Shown: positions 11,781 to 23,920 of the stretch, in pieces
Numbering within the stretch: the stretch's first letter is position 1
Layout: every line of letters starts with the position of its first letter
Assembly (NCBI RefSeq): GCF_037893015.1
Contig: NC_133663.1
Span: 219,073,753-219,137,752, forward strand
Reading direction: 5' to 3'
DNA length: 64,000 nucleotides
Source of the DNA: Macrotis lagotis
Lineage: Eukaryota > Chordata > Mammalia > Peramelemorphia > Peramelidae
Notes under the pieces: generated by a model
What the model saw: the letters and a program-made list of their open reading frames with translations, nothing else
Database searches by the model: none
What the model was told of the DNA's origin: nothing
Program-made: the position numbers and the translations under genes

Positions 11781-11939
11781 TTTTTTGTTTTTTTAGCATT
11801 TTTTTTGCAAGGCAAACGGGGTTAAGTGGCTTGCCCAAGGCCACACAGCTAGGTAATTAAGTGTCTGAGAATAGATTTGAACCCAGATACTCCTGACTCC
11901 AGGGCCTGTGCTTTATCCAGTACGCCACCTAGCCGTCCC
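11781..11939 (-). mobile_element. WSINE-like SINE, minus strand
   Basis: Full core and head in minus orientation. Near-identical flanks TTATTTCTTT (11770-11779) and TTACTTCTTT (11947-11956). Confidence 0.9.
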
Positions 11940-12074
11940 ATGCCCCTTACTTCTTTCCTTCCTTCTTTCCATCTTATGAAAAAAATATTTCATGGACCTC
12001 TTAAAATAAGAAGGAATTTGGTGCCAAGTATTAGGTAGTAAAGAAAAAAGAAACAATTAAGAGTATATAGACTG

Positions 12075-12235
12075 GGGTGGCTAGATGGTGCAGTGGATAA
12101 AGCACTGGCCCTGGAGTCAGGAGTACCTGGGTTCAAATCCGGTCTCACATTTAATAATTACCTAGCTGTGTGGCCTTGGGCAAGCCACATAACTCTATTT
12201 GCCTTGCAAAAAAAAAAAAAAAACCTAGAAAAAAA
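12075..12235 (+). mobile_element. WSINE-like SINE, plus strand
   Basis: Complete copy with B-box-like GGTTCAAATCC and a long A tail. Exact 14-bp target-site duplication GAGTATATAGACTG at 12061-12074 and 12236-12249, indicating a fairly recent insertion. Confidence 0.95.
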
Positions 12236-12274
12236 GAGTATATAGACTGAGAATCATGACAAAGGAAGAGCAGT

Positions 12275-12430
12275 ACTCTATTCAAAATTAGGACATTGGA
12301 GTTCAAATTTTGTTCCAGTTATTTACTATACATGTGATCTTGAGCCAGTCACTTAAATTTTCTGGCCTTCATTTTCTCAACTGAAAAAAATCAAAGCTGT
12401 TGTACTAGATCAATGATATCAACTCAAAAA
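12275..12430 (+). mobile_element. MIR-like SINE remnant, plus strand
   Basis: GAGTTCAAATTTTGTTCCAG, TGATCTTGAGCCAGTCACTTAA and CATTTTCTCAACTG follow MIR order. Confidence 0.65.
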
Positions 12431-12697
12431 GAAAATGAACCCCTAAACCATACATAATATGGGCTTAAATACACATCACATGTAAGCCTCATATTGACTT
12501 CAAAAATCACATATTACCATTATCTATGTTTTACCATATTTTTTAATTTTTAAAAATATTTCCCAATTGCATTTTAATCCAGTTCAGGGCATGTTGGGAG
12601 TGCTGTGAGTTACATGTAGTCTGCTGGGCATATGTTTGACAGCTCTGGATTAGATGATATAAAAGGTTATTTCCAACTGTGAAGGTAATGATCCTTT

Positions 12698-12710
12698 GAA
12701 AACATTTTGG
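12698..12710. repeat. Target-site duplication, 5' side of MLX retrocopy
   Basis: The 13-bp string GAAAACATTTTGG lies here and again at 14293-14305, exactly flanking the MLX copy and its poly(A) tail. This is the hallmark of L1-mediated retroposition. Confidence 0.92.
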
Positions 12711-14292
12711 GTTTCCGGTGCGTTCGGTCTGACCATGACGGAGCGGGGCGCCTCTCCGGAGGACCCCTGGGTCAAGGTGGAGTGTGCCTACGGGGACGGC
12801 GCCCTGGACCCGGGCCTTTTCGTAGACAGTAACTGAAAGGGCAGCGTGGTGTCCAGAGCCAACAGCATCGGTTCCACCAGTGCCTCCTCCGTGCCCAACA
12901 GAGATTATGAGGACAGTGATTACCAACAAGAGCCCTACAAGGAGTCGTATAAGGACAGGAGGCAAAGAGCCCACATGCAGGCAGAACAGAAGAGAAGAGA
13001 TGCCATCAAGAGAGGCTACGATGACCTTCAGGCCATTGTCCCCACATGTCAGCAACAGGATTTCTCCATTGGCTCCCAGAAGCTCAGCAAAGCCATTGTT
13101 CTTCAGAACACCATTGATTATATCCAGTTCTTGCATAAAGAGAAGAAGAAACAGGAGGAGGAGGTCTCTACACTACGAAAGGATGTCATGGCCCTGAAAA
13201 TCATGAAAGTGAGCTATGAACAGATTGTGAAGGCACACCAGGACAACCCTCATGAAGGGGAAGACCAGGTCTCTGACCAGGTCAAGTTCAATGTGTTTCA
13301 GGGCATTATGGACTCTCTGTTCCAGTCCTTCAATGCCTCCATTTCTGTGGCCAGCTTCCAGGAGCTGTCAGCCTGTGTCTTCAGCTGGATTGAGGAGCAT
13401 TGTAAGCCCCAGACCCTCCAGGAGATTGTTACAGGGGTATTGCACCAACTGAAAAACCAGCTTTAACTGACTGCCTTTTCATCCAACGCTACTGGAAGTG
13501 TGGAACCAGGAGACTTGATTCTGATGTCTCAAACAGAACATTTCCTTTGTTTGCTGGGTTTTGGACAGCTTCTGACTAATTTATTTTATCAATATTAGAC
13601 AAAACCCATCTCAAACCTGTAGGATTCTAGGGGCCATTGGATTTGTCCCCTATCTTTTTTGAATCTTCATAAGCTTTCAATTTAAACTCATTTCAAGTAT
13701 TTATTTGAAAGCAACTAGCTAGTGCTGTAATATATATTTTAAGGGAAGGGCAGTGAGACTGTATACACTTCTGGCAGGAATCTGGAGTAGACAGAGAAAG
13801 TATTTCTGTAATTATGGAGTGCCACAGGCATTTCTCCCAAATAGTACTGTCATGTCTGTCCATGGCAGACAAGATTTTGAGCATGTTACATAGGGATTTT
13901 ATTCCCGGAGAGTCTGCCAGTGATCAGAAACTTTAAAGCAGATTTCTTAACTTTTATTTCAATGTAATCTTTTAAGCTTACAATTTTATTATTATTTTTT
14001 TTAAGTCAGCCAGGTCTTATGGTGCCTCCCTCAGGCTGACCTGCTGTCTCTTTTTGCATGAGTTCATTAGGGATAGAAGTCCATTCTCCTGTCCACTTCC
14101 TACTTGCTGTCAGAATTTCTCAGAAATGAGCCAGAGCAGAGTGGAGAAACTTCTATCTTAAAATAAAGAATCCCACCACCCCCTTTCTTTTTTTTTCAGG
14201 CTTACAAGGAAGAATTTACCATCCAATGGAAATGAAATATTTTTATATCAAATTGTAATTGCAATAAATTTTACTAAATGCTTAAAAGAAAA
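12711..14292 (+). pseudogene. MLX: MLX processed retrocopy (Max-like protein X), one early stop, bHLH-zipper frame otherwise open
   Basis: An intronless copy of the 244-residue MLX isoform starts at ATG 12735 (MTERGASPEDPWVKVE...) and ends at TAA 13464-13466. Codon 34, Arg in the parent, is TGA at 12834, a likely CpG decay of CGA. After it the frame is open for about 209 codons. It retains the basic region (HMQAEQKRRDAIKRGYDDLQ), helix-loop-helix, leucine zipper and the C-terminal cytoplasmic-retention-like region (FNVFQGIMDSLFQSFNASIS). MLX is the heterodimer partner of MLXIP, MLXIPL and MNT at E-boxes. Changes against the human protein as recalled include Arg to Gln and Thr to Met in the basic region. 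The Met at 12975 is the first ATG after the stop. A roughly 800-bp 3' UTR ends with AATAAA at 14263 and an A-rich tail. No promoter is evident. Confidence 0.93.
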
Positions 14293-14305
14293 GAAAACAT
14301 TTTGG
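14293..14305. repeat. Target-site duplication, 3' side of MLX retrocopy
   Basis: This is an exact 13-bp match to 12698-12710, following the A-rich tail of the retrocopy. Confidence 0.92.
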
Positions 14306-14545
14306 TACTTACAAAGTCAACTAGTTTTAGTTGAACAAAATTGTATCAAATGGGTTCCTTTGAATCAAAAGGATAATTAGGTAGTCCAAATTATTTAACA
14401 TAGATTAGTATGGAATGAACAGAATATGTACCGCACCTCAATTTTGAAGAAATGAAAAAAAAATCACATATATTGGTATTTCTTTTTAATTAGCCCAGTA
14501 GTGCCTGGTTTGGGTTAATAATTGGGAAATATTTTACATTTTACA

Positions 14546-14697
14546 TTTTTTTTTAGGTTTTTGCAAGGCAAAGGAGTTAAGTGGCTTGCCCAAGGCCACA
14601 CAGCTAGGTAATTATTAAGTGTCTGAGACCAGATTTGAACCCAGGTACTCCTGACTCCAGGGCCAGTGCTTTATCCACTATGCCACCTAGCCACCCC
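14546..14697 (-). mobile_element. WSINE-like SINE, minus strand
   Basis: Complete copy from the T-rich tail to GCCACCTAGCCACCCC, next to a small L1 3' end. Confidence 0.93.
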
Positions 14698-14699
14698 TT

Positions 14700-14850
14700 T
14701 TTAAAAAATTTTTTTAAAAGATTTATTCATTTTGAATTTTACAGTTTTCCCCCTAATCTCAATTCCCTCCCCCGCACCCCCAAGAGAAGGTAGTCAGTTA
14801 GTCTTTGCATTGTTTCCATGGTATACATTGATCTAAGAGAGAAATCATAT
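14700..14850 (-). mobile_element. Short L1 3' end, minus strand
   Basis: AAGATTTATTCATTTTGAAT, a C-rich block and TTGTTTCCATGGTATACATTG match the first 130 bp of minus-strand L1 3' ends in this window. It directly adjoins the SINE on its left. Confidence 0.75.
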
Positions 14851-14859
14851 GGGAAATAT

Positions 14860-17800
14860 TTTATTAGGCTTTTCCCTGGGCTATTTCAATCACTTTTATT
14901 ATTTCATCATTTTTGGGGTGCTCACAAGCTTGATTTCGCTGTATAATAAATTTAGAATGTAGTAGCTTAGGCACCAGATAAAAGTGAACAACCCCATGTT
15001 GGAATGAGTGATTAATTTTTACATTCTTGTCTTGAAGAGGAATTGTAGGGGTGGGAAATACAGGTAATATACTGCAATAGCTTAAAGTGAAAATTAGGGT
15101 TCATTCTTAATAATATACATATGCATTTTTTCCAGCTGCCTTCTTTCTTTGCACCAAAACATTTGTTCACATTAACAGTTGCCCATGTGTCTCTTCTTCA
15201 AGCCTCTTGTCACAAATCATATTGAAAACAAAGTGTCCATAGAGAGCTAGAACAATGATGGACTGCTGGGAGGCTATATATTTTAAGACCTCAACACAGG
15301 AAAGAAGGAGAACTGGTCTAACAAATCAACTTTTATTGTAAAGCTTTGTCTCACGAAACCCCATAAATGCTTTTCACTTATATAACTGGGTCTTTGTATG
15401 GGTTTTAAAATATGTTTTCCAGAAGATAAAATGTTTTAAAATGCATGCTATACCATATAATATATAACACTTTAATCTAATTTAATTATTTTGTAAACAA
15501 TTAGATAAAAAAGAGAAGGGGGGCCTATATAATACATTTGACATGGCAATTAACCTGATTGGGATGCTGAGTCATCTTTTATAGAATACATTAACTGAGC
15601 CTTAATAAAATTAATACATATCATAGTATAGTTCAGATTATGTGACTCAAGCAGTGAGCAACATCGAACTGAAATCATATGACCAATTATTTTGGAATGT
15701 GTTTGTCCTAGTTAATACTTGTGCCAAAGAAGTATTTCTTCTTTCCCTTTGCAAATTATTTTCTGAATACAAATGCTTTGGCATTAGATAATTACATTTT
15801 TGTCAGGGATATTTTTATTAAAGTTAATGATGTGAGAGATTCCAAAGAAAGGGACAGAACTCTTTTACTCAATGAAGCTATTATTATATCACTGTATTCG
15901 GAGTTGGGTTAGGAACATATGTACATATAATTTGGCTTAGTCTATTCATATTAAGTATCAAGAATACTATCTGAAGAATTTCATTCTCAGATTCACCATA
16001 AAAACAAAGATTGCATGATTTAATGGATCTAAAGTCAGAATGCCGAATTACTTAAAAATTCCACCATCTGCTCCCAGTGAAGCATTAAAGCAAAGGGGTT
16101 CCCCCCATGTGTTCAAATGATGATAATCTGGGTACAACAGAATGTGAAGTGCTGTCTTTTGTTGTTGTTGTTCTCATTTGCTTTAGTAGAATGAAAATCA
16201 TAGGTAGGCAAGCTAAGAAACCATAGTGGAATGGGCTTTTCCTTCTTAACTCTGAACTGAGTGCCAGTGTTTGGTAATGGCTTGTTGCTGCCCAGGGCAG
16301 AATGGCATTACTTCATTTTGGCCAAATACTGCTATTCTAATAGGAAGTAGCTTAGTAAAGAGTCCCATTCCATCTGCTTGGTTTTCAAGGGTTGGTGCTG
16401 TTCTTGATGCTAACAGCTGTCTTAATATGCCTGGACCACCTGCCACATGGTAAATACTGTACTCTAGGGTGTAAGCTTATATTTGATCTTGTGGGCAGAC
16501 TTTTCTGACAAAAGATGGGTTTTGTAGCCACATTTAACTCTATTATTTTGGTGATGTTAACGTATTGTCTTATATGTGAAATGTGACATGTTTGTATTTT
16601 ATAGTCACTCTAAACTAGTTAGGAAAAGTGTGGCAAAATTCTGTCAACACTGTATTTGGAAAGAAGATGCTTGAGTTCTACTTCTGGCTCTGTTTTTAAG
16701 TAGCTACATTTATTTAGCTTCTTTGGATGCCAGATTATTATTTTTTAATCTATAAAGGACTCATTAGAGATTATGAAACTTTATGAGAACTTTTTTTTTA
16801 ATTTTGCTGAAGTCTTAAGAGTCCTTGGAATGAGCAGGGAGAACGAGAAGGTACTATCAAAAAAGTTCCTTAGTGGTACTAGCATAACTGAATGGAAATA
16901 TGGTAAAAGCATACTGTTATAGGCTGCATTTGCTTCCTTTTAGAAATCCTGATAAACCTTAAAATGAGACCCATGGAAGTAGGAAACAGTTTAGAGATCA
17001 ACCAAGTAAGGCACTTCATAGAAGTTGAGTGTGACACCTTTGTGACAATTGTAACATTGCAATCAGTCTAGATAGACTTACATGTTGCCTTTCTTAAATT
17101 CACAATATTAATACAATAATAATAATAATAATATGGTTTGTCATTGTATTAATTATCCAATAAGGGAGTGCAATGTCTAAGTGGCTTGCTAGATGGCAGT
17201 CTCTCCAAACCATCAGCCCAGTAGCCCTTGAGTTCCCCTTTGGTGCTTGCTAAGGGCAACCTTCCTCAAAGCTGTAGCTTTACTTTACACAATCCAGTTT
17301 GCTTCCCTGCTAACCCTGTTTAAGTTGCAGTGCTGAGCTGTTCAACCCCATCCTGGACAGATGTGGGTGATCTGTGGGATTGAAATGGAATATTATCTGT
17401 ATCTACCCTAAATCTAGATGCTCCTCTCTCTGATCATGACCCTATTCCTTACTACCCTATCACTCTATCACAGAATATAGTAAGCCAACATGCTTTGTGA
17501 TCACATATTTTATCAAACAGAACAAAAACAAAAGATAACCCCCCAAAATCTCCTGCTTGCCCTCTTCTCTATCTGTGCTCAGGAGAATTCCTTAAAACAC
17601 ATTTGTCCACAGATTACAGAAAAGCAATGTAAAGGAAATATATCTATTATCTATTTCTGCATCAGTAATGAATCATTAATGTTTGGGAAAATTAAGGGAC
17701 AATAGGTAAGAGGAATAGTCATCCCTTCCAGCTTAGCAGCCTGCCCAAAGACATAGAGGCTGCAAGTTTTTCTGGTTCAGACACCATCTTTCAAGATGTC

Positions 17801-17950
17801 AGTCAACTGATTAGAGTAAGATACAGAGAGCACACATTAAAGACATGAATGTACCAGGAGGGTCTGAGATAGAGCTGCAGTCATACCGAAGCCTGTAATG
17901 AGGCCAATGCTGAAGGCTGTTATATCCACACAAGGCGTTAAGAACTCATT
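14860..17950. other. Unassigned intergenic DNA upstream of CRYBG3
   Basis: Contains a short AAT repeat at 17106-17133 and a possible MIR remnant near 16660-16770. Short open frames look random. Confidence 0.45.
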
Positions 17951-17957
17951 AAATTTG

Positions 17958-18102
17958 TAGGTTTTCTTTTTGCAAGGCAATGGAGTTAAGTGACTTGCCC
18001 AAGGTCACATAGCCAGTCAATTAAGTATATGAGGCCCCAATTGAACTTAGGTCCTTCTGATTCCAGGGCCGGTGCTCTATCCATTGAGCCATTAGCTGCC
18101 CC
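17958..18102 (-). mobile_element. Diverged WSINE-like SINE, minus strand
   Basis: Recognisable core (TGCAAGGCAATGGAGTTAAG) and head (CTCTATCCATTGAGCC) with many substitutions. No clear target-site duplication. Confidence 0.85.
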
Positions 18103-19389
18103 GAGACATGGAAGTTTCTTAAGAGTAGAAATTACTTTTGCCTTTGTTTGTTCCCTTGGCACTTAGTACAATGCCTGGCTCAAGGTGTTTAATACTCTGT
18201 TGCCTGACTGACAAAACAGGGACTTCGACGGAGACCTAAGCTAGAACCTGCCAGGTGACAATCTCGTACCTCAGTAAGGAGCCTCAGCATTGAAGCAACC
18301 CCCTCTGCCCCGGAACAGAACTGAGGAGAAACGTTCACGGGGCATGTTCTCAAAGAGCAAAAATTGACGTTGCTGTATTTGCAGTATGTGTGGGGATGAA
18401 TATGTGGGGATGGGGAAGGTGACCTTGAGAAGTCGGGAGAGTCTTCTTTGGTGCTGTGATTTTTTGGTTTGTTCTTTAAAACTCTTGAGGGCATCTCTTT
18501 TATGGAGATAGTATAGCAGAATGATCCATTAGTTCTCAGGATTTCCAGATGGGTGGGGAAAATGAGTCAGAGAGACGTGTTTATTTTATGGGTGTCTAAG
18601 ACGTTTCTGAAATGTGCCCCTAAAATTGCATTTAAGTTCTGGGTAAGGAGAAATGATTGGGCTAAATTTGCTTATGTTTTGGTTTGGCTTGTTTTTTAAA
18701 TCAGCCTTTTAAAAGGAAAAAAGACCATTCATTAAAGCAGTTTGAGTCCCTTTCTCCTTTCCTTGTAGGATCTCGCTCCCCCCCCCCCCCCCTTATATAG
18801 CACTCTGAGCTTACAAAAACTGCTTCCATTTTGTATTTTCCCAGAGTTTGGTACGACGTTTCTGGTCACAGGTTCTTTTTCTTTAAAATCTAAAACTTTC
18901 CTCCACTGTTTCCATGTGTGTTCATGCTTGTCCCTGGAGTTTCTCTGGTGTGCACGCATATGTTATCGATATGGCCACCAGCTTAAAAGTTTCCTGCACC
19001 AACTGGGGGAGACTCTCTGGTGCTGGCGGACCCCAACGTTTCAGAACTGCCAGCAAAGAGTAGTAAGCCTGCCCTGGGGAGGGGGGGCGGCCTGAGCCCT
19101 CTCCCGAGTTACAGGGGCGGGGGGGAGGGGATGCAGCCAGGAGAGCTGCTGCTTTTAGGCCAAAGTTAGGCTTGGGGCAGGGCTGGGAGGCTGCGGGCCG
19201 GTCTGGGCTGGGGGCGGCGCTGGCCCTCGGGCTCCTCCCGGCCCCGGGGTGGGCCGGGGCGCGGCCGCCGCAGGCTGGCTGGCCACTCACTCCGACTCGC
19301 GTCCCAGCGCGGGCGCTCTCTGCCTCCAAACTGGTTCCCCGGGTAATGGATTAAACGCCGCGCCGGGATCCGAGCGGGAGCCTGGGCGG

Positions 19390-19431
19390 CCCGGCTCCGC
19401 GCCCCCGGCTCCGCGCCCCCGGCTCCGCGCC
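19390..19431. repeat. Tandem 14-bp GC-rich repeat in the 5' UTR/promoter
   Basis: Three consecutive copies of a unit reading about CCGGCTCCGCGCCC lie roughly 100 bp upstream of the CRYBG3 start codon. Each unit is C-rich with two CpGs. Such a short tandem block could vary in copy number between individuals. I infer no specific function. Confidence 0.75.
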
Positions 19432-19530
19432 GCCGGGACCCGCGCCGCGCGCGCTGGCCCCTCTCCCATTCCTCCCCCCTTCTTTTCCCTTCGCTGCTCG
19501 GGGCGGGCGGTCGCTTCTGCCCCCGCGGAG

Positions 19531-19667
19531 ATGTCCGCCGGCGGCCGGAGGAGGGCCGGCTCCTCCTGGCCCAACTTCTCCCGGTTCTTCGCTCCTCGGA
19601 GCCCTTCCCGGGAGGAAGAGGAGGAGAAGCCCGCGGCCGGCCAGCCCCCCGCTGGAAGCGCTCCCAG
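19531..19667 (+). CDS. CRYBG3: CRYBG3 exon 1 (N-terminus of very large A-kinase anchor protein)
   Basis: The exon encodes 45 codons plus two bases, starting MSAGGRRRAGSSWPNFSRFF and continuing through a Ser/Pro/Arg patch into a Glu-rich, Pro/Ala-rich stretch. From memory, human CRYBG3 starts with a very similar arginine/serine-rich segment, a Trp-x-x-Phe/Leu-Ser-Arg-Phe-Phe motif and an acidic run. The exon ends at a good donor (CAG|GTAGGT). The ATG has a purine at -3. The frame is open further upstream (back past 19249) but contains no ATG, so 19531 is the first AUG in frame. CRYBG3 is a large cytoplasmic protein that binds protein kinase A through an amphipathic helix and carries C-terminal beta/gamma-crystallin domains. 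Those parts are not in the window. Gene assignment is by recalled similarity only. Confidence 0.8.
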
Positions 19668-20850
19668 GTAGGTGGGGGGCGGCGGGGCGACGATGGTGGG
19701 TGGGGGGGAGTGGAAAGCTGGCGGGGCGGGCAGCCCGGGGTCTCTTGGCCCCGACGCGGCGCCGGCAGGACTTCGCTCGAGCTGCCACCCCAGGGCGGCC
19801 CGGGCCTCCCCCGCCGCCCTCCTGCCCCGCCGCTGGAGCCGACCGTTAAGCCCCCTCCCCCAACTCCCGGGGGCTCGCTGGGCTTGGCCATCCCCTCCGC
19901 CTCTTGTGGCTCCAGCCCAGACACACGCACTCCCACTCCCACGTTTGTTCGTGTCCCTAGCCCTAGTTAGTCTCTTCCCCCTCCAGCCCTGCCGGCTCTC
20001 AAGGAAACGTCTGTCAGTTGAAACCTAGAAATCGTCCAAACTGGGGAGGAGGGCTCGGGGCTCGGGCTGGCCCTTGGGCTACAGGGAGGAGGCCTCGGGC
20101 CAGGGAGCATCCGGTGATTTTCCTTGTCCCAGCTGCTGCAGCCCCAAAGTAGGAGACTGTTGGAGACCTCGCTCAGCCTGGACCACCAGCGAGAGAACCC
20201 ACCGCGGCTGGATTCTGAAGCGTTAGCCGTGCCCCTGACAACTTTTAGGAAGCCAACTGTCTAGAGCTCCCCCAGACTTTGCAGAAACTGGGACTTCGGG
20301 CCTGCCCTTTGCTCTGCGCCCTCAGCAGAAACCCCTCCCACCTGCTGTAAAGTGAAACAGCCTTAGTAAAGTTTGTGATTTATCCCTCAGACTTCTTTAA
20401 ATCCTCAAGGAAGCTTTTAAAAAATCTAAAGCTGGTCGCTGCCCATCACTTTAAAACTTTTTATAAGAAGCTGCCCTCCCCTTTGAACCCTCTCTTCTCC
20501 CTCCCTGCAGTCATAATCTAGAAAATTACTGGGAAAACCTATACAATAATCCAAAGAGAAACTTTATCTGCCATAGAATCAAGTGTTATATTGACCAGTG
20601 AGAGAAATGGAAGGAAGTTACCTAACTGCAATTAAGATCCTCAGATTTCATTTTTTGGGTTATTGTTTCTTAGTAAAACAGGTGAAATTATACTTCACCT
20701 AATTGCAGGGTCAATGACAAAAAAGATTGAACTAAAAGAAAATATTCTATTGTTAGAATTCACTATTCTTAAAGTCAGCTTAAGGTATTTTTGTCTTTGC
20801 TGGTTGTTGGGAGCTGAGAGATTCAGCTTCAATTGGTTGTTCACATTTTT

Positions 20851-20996
20851 TTTTGTTTTGTTTTTTTAGGTTTTTGCAAGGCAAATGGGGTTAAGTGGCT
20901 TGCCCAAGGCCACACAGCTAGGTAATTATCCAGTGTCAGGGGTCACATTTGAATTTAGATCCTCCTGACTCCAGGGCAGGTGCACCTAGTCACTAG
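20851..20996 (-). mobile_element. WSINE-like SINE, minus strand, in intron 1
   Basis: Core and body present and part of the head deleted. Exact 12-bp duplication GTTCACATTTTT at 20839-20850 and 20997-21008. Confidence 0.93.
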
Positions 20997-21009
20997 GTTC
21001 ACATTTTTA

Positions 21010-22408
21010 AAAGCCTAACTCAAACTTCTTACTTAAACAGTGTACTTAAATCACCATGCATATTTCGCTTTACTTTTTTTTTTTATGTAGTAACATAATA
21101 CTACATTGCACATCAGTTAAAACTGTTGTCACTATAGGAAGAAAGTCATAATAGTACAATTTCTTTAGAGTGATCCTTGTCATCTCAGCAAAAATCTGAA
21201 ACTAGCCCTATTTAAGGGTATTCAAATAGACTACCACTTCAAAGTCCTATAGAAGTTTCTGAATCCAGGTTAAAACTATATTGCTGTCTTGGTGTTTTTA
21301 TATAGAAGCAAGGATGTAAGGGCCTTGCTTAAAGAAATGTCTTCCCAGCTGGTAGGAGTTTGATTTTTTAAGGGACTTTTCTAATCAACTCCTTTCTTAC
21401 ATGAGCTAATAATACAAGGGCCCTGTCTTCCTGCTACTACCTCTTTTGTCTTCCCCTTTATCTACAGGAAAAGGCTGGAATTTTTTTATAATGCTTATTT
21501 TAATTATATACATATTGTATGACTATTCATTTTGTTTTCATCTTAAATAAGAAGCTAAAGGATTTCTACTTTTCATAGGTGGTCAGGGAAGATGGAAAAG
21601 ATATTTAAATAAATTAATTCCAAGTTTTCCTTTTAGTAAAGGGAACTGAAGGGCCCAAGTCTTTAAGCATTTGATAAAACAAATGGGGTCCTTCAGTACA
21701 CACTCAATATGATGATAATATGGTGATTTGATTTTTTTGTCATGAATTTCTCTTATTTAAAAGTGAAAGGAAAATTTGCTGAGTAGTCTATATCCTTAAT
21801 ACTTTTAGTCAATTTTGCATAAATGACTGGTTTTCCATAAACTTTATATTTAGGGAATATTTTCAAAATGAAAATACAGTATTCTATATTAGAGGCAACT
21901 ATAGTAGTAAATCTGGATCTTCCTTTTTCATAAGGTGGAATAGGACTACCAAAGTGTCCAGTACGATCAAACTTCAGATCCAGTATTAGCTTTCTAAACA
22001 ATGCCTCTTTGATGTGTTTTGGGTGTGAGGGTGTGAAGATGGGACAAGAGTAGACAATTGTTTTATGCTTGTCAATGTGAATTTTCCAATGATTTGGAAC
22101 TGAAGTAGGGAGGGTAGACTTGATTGGCTAATCCAATTGAGGCAAATTCAGAAAGCTCAGAAAAACAAATTACCTTTGAGGCACCCAGTAGCCTCCAGAG
22201 AGATGTTATTATTTTAAGAATTGGTATCTTGGTGATTTTTTTCTTGTCTAAGACTTTAACCAAGGAAAAGAATTGAGGCTATGTCCCCAAAGGGAACCAC
22301 CATGACATATTTTATACAGTACTCTATAGTGAATGATTCTTTTTTTTCCCCCTGAGTTCCTATTAAGAATGGTCATGTGAAATGTTAAAGACAACCTAAA
22401 TTGAGTAG

Positions 22409-22469
<61 letters not shown>

Positions 22470-23830
22470 CTTTCAAAACATCTCTTGGTGATAACTTTGA
22501 TACCTTTTTTTCTCAGCATGGTTTAAAGAGTTGTTATAGGAGAGGTGGGATTAGAGTATTAGCACTCTGCTAACATTCCACAGCCCCATTTTTTCTTCCC
22601 CTCTACTAAGGCAACTAAATAAAAGGGAATCAACAAGTACTGTGTCGTCTTGTTTTCCCTCAATAGAATGTAGCTACCTTGAGAACAGGAAGTATTCAAT
22701 TTTTGTCTATATATCCCTAGTGTCTTAATATACTATGTGCTTTACACATAGTGGATGCTTAATAGCTAGATTTGAGTGTGAGAGCAGAATATAACAAAGC
22801 ACAAAGTAAGAAAACAAAAACCATTGCCTTTAGCATTATATTCTAGCCAGTGAAAATCTTACTGTCTTCATATTCTTCCTTGAGTAACAAATATGAACTA
22901 ATTTAACATATTATGATAACATAAATTGGCACATGACATAGTCTTAGACGATCTTTCCAGCTAATATAGGACACATACAAATACCTCAGTTGGTGTTAGA
23001 ATTGTTTGCATCTGGCCATTGAACATGCAACTAACATGGTCATAGTATATATGACAACATTGCAAAAATAAGATAAAAGTCACGTGCTATATGACACATA
23101 CTATATATAATAAAATTTTATTCAGTAACAAGATATATAGATCACATGCAGGAAACCAATACATACCCTTATTGCAGCAGTTATATATGTTACATGGCAT
23201 AGTATTATGGGGAACCACTTGTTCCATTTCTCTTAAAAATTTGCAAAAAATGCTCAGGCTAATAGACCTAGTATTTCTACTTTGACTAGTCCATTACTAG
23301 TCTTAATTGGACCAAAGCAAAGAGAAAGAAATACCATGACCTTTAGTTAAGGGATTGTTTTGCAAGCCAGATGCTTCGGTTTCTACTTGTACAATTAATA
23401 GAAAGGATGCATATTGTTCTTTATTGAAATCCAGAGGCAGCCATCCTTCATCTTTTAGCTGTAAAGAAATTGATTCATCATTCACAGTTTGGTTGAAACT
23501 AGTGTGGGCACGGACCTTAGCTTACTTGTTTAATGCAGTTATTCATGAATCTGTCATGTTCACTTCATTAAAAATATGTATATAGTTTTTTTGTATATAG
23601 TTAACTGGCTTATAAGAATATTATGTATTCAGATTGAATCTCTACATGGATTAATCAGTGATATTGACCTTAATTCCTATACTTTTCTCCAGACCTGAAT
23701 AGATGAGGTTATTTCACCTCTAAATTATTTTTCTATGTTTCATGGACCTAATAATTAAAATGTGTCTCATTTGTATAATACTCATTTAATATGGCTGAAT
23801 TCAGCATTCATTCATTATTAATTGTATATC
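21010..23830. other. CRYBG3: Intron 1 stretch without recognised genes
   Basis: Only the TA microsatellite at 22.4 kb stands out. I see no conserved-looking coding or RNA element. Confidence 0.45.
22408..22465. repeat. TA microsatellite
   Basis: About 28 TA units interrupted once by CA. Confidence 0.95.
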
Positions 23831-23833
23831 AGG

Positions 23834-23920
23834 CTTTCAAAGACTGACTTTTTACTGGAGCTTAACTTTAAGGAGGAAATAGAGGAGAAGTCCCTGGATC
23901 CCAATTTAATAACTGTGCTA
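23834..23920. repeat. Local direct repeat, copy A1
   Basis: About 85 bp from CTTTCAAAGACTGACTTTTT to CCCAATTTAATAACTG, almost identical to 25101-25186 (one substitution seen). The flanks are unrelated. Confidence 0.9.

Larger units (their letters stand above)
19060..19960 (+). promoter_or_regulatory. CRYBG3: CpG island promoter region of CRYBG3
   Basis: This is the only long GC-rich, CpG-dense block in an otherwise AT-rich window, apart from the small GC-rich SEPHS2 fragment. It surrounds exon 1. GC-box-like runs (GGGGCGGGG type) occur near 19112 and along 19200-19260. No convincing TATA box sits just upstream, although a TTATATAG string lies near 18793 after a poly-C run. The arrangement fits a TATA-less CpG-island promoter, which is an inference. 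The transcription start cannot be fixed from sequence alone. Long open frames on both strands here are by-products of the high GC content. Confidence 0.8.

Noticed and set aside
12543-13136. 197-codon minus-strand open frame
   Set aside because: Antisense shadow of the MLX retrocopy with no independent similarity.
18778-18800. Poly-C run followed by TTATATAG as a TATA promoter
   Set aside because: It is more than 700 bp from the coding start and outside the CpG island. The match alone is weak.
19166-19942. Long open frames on both strands in the CpG island
   Set aside because: GC-rich DNA lacks stop codons by composition. Only the frame with the CRYBG3-like start and a splice donor has protein-level support.
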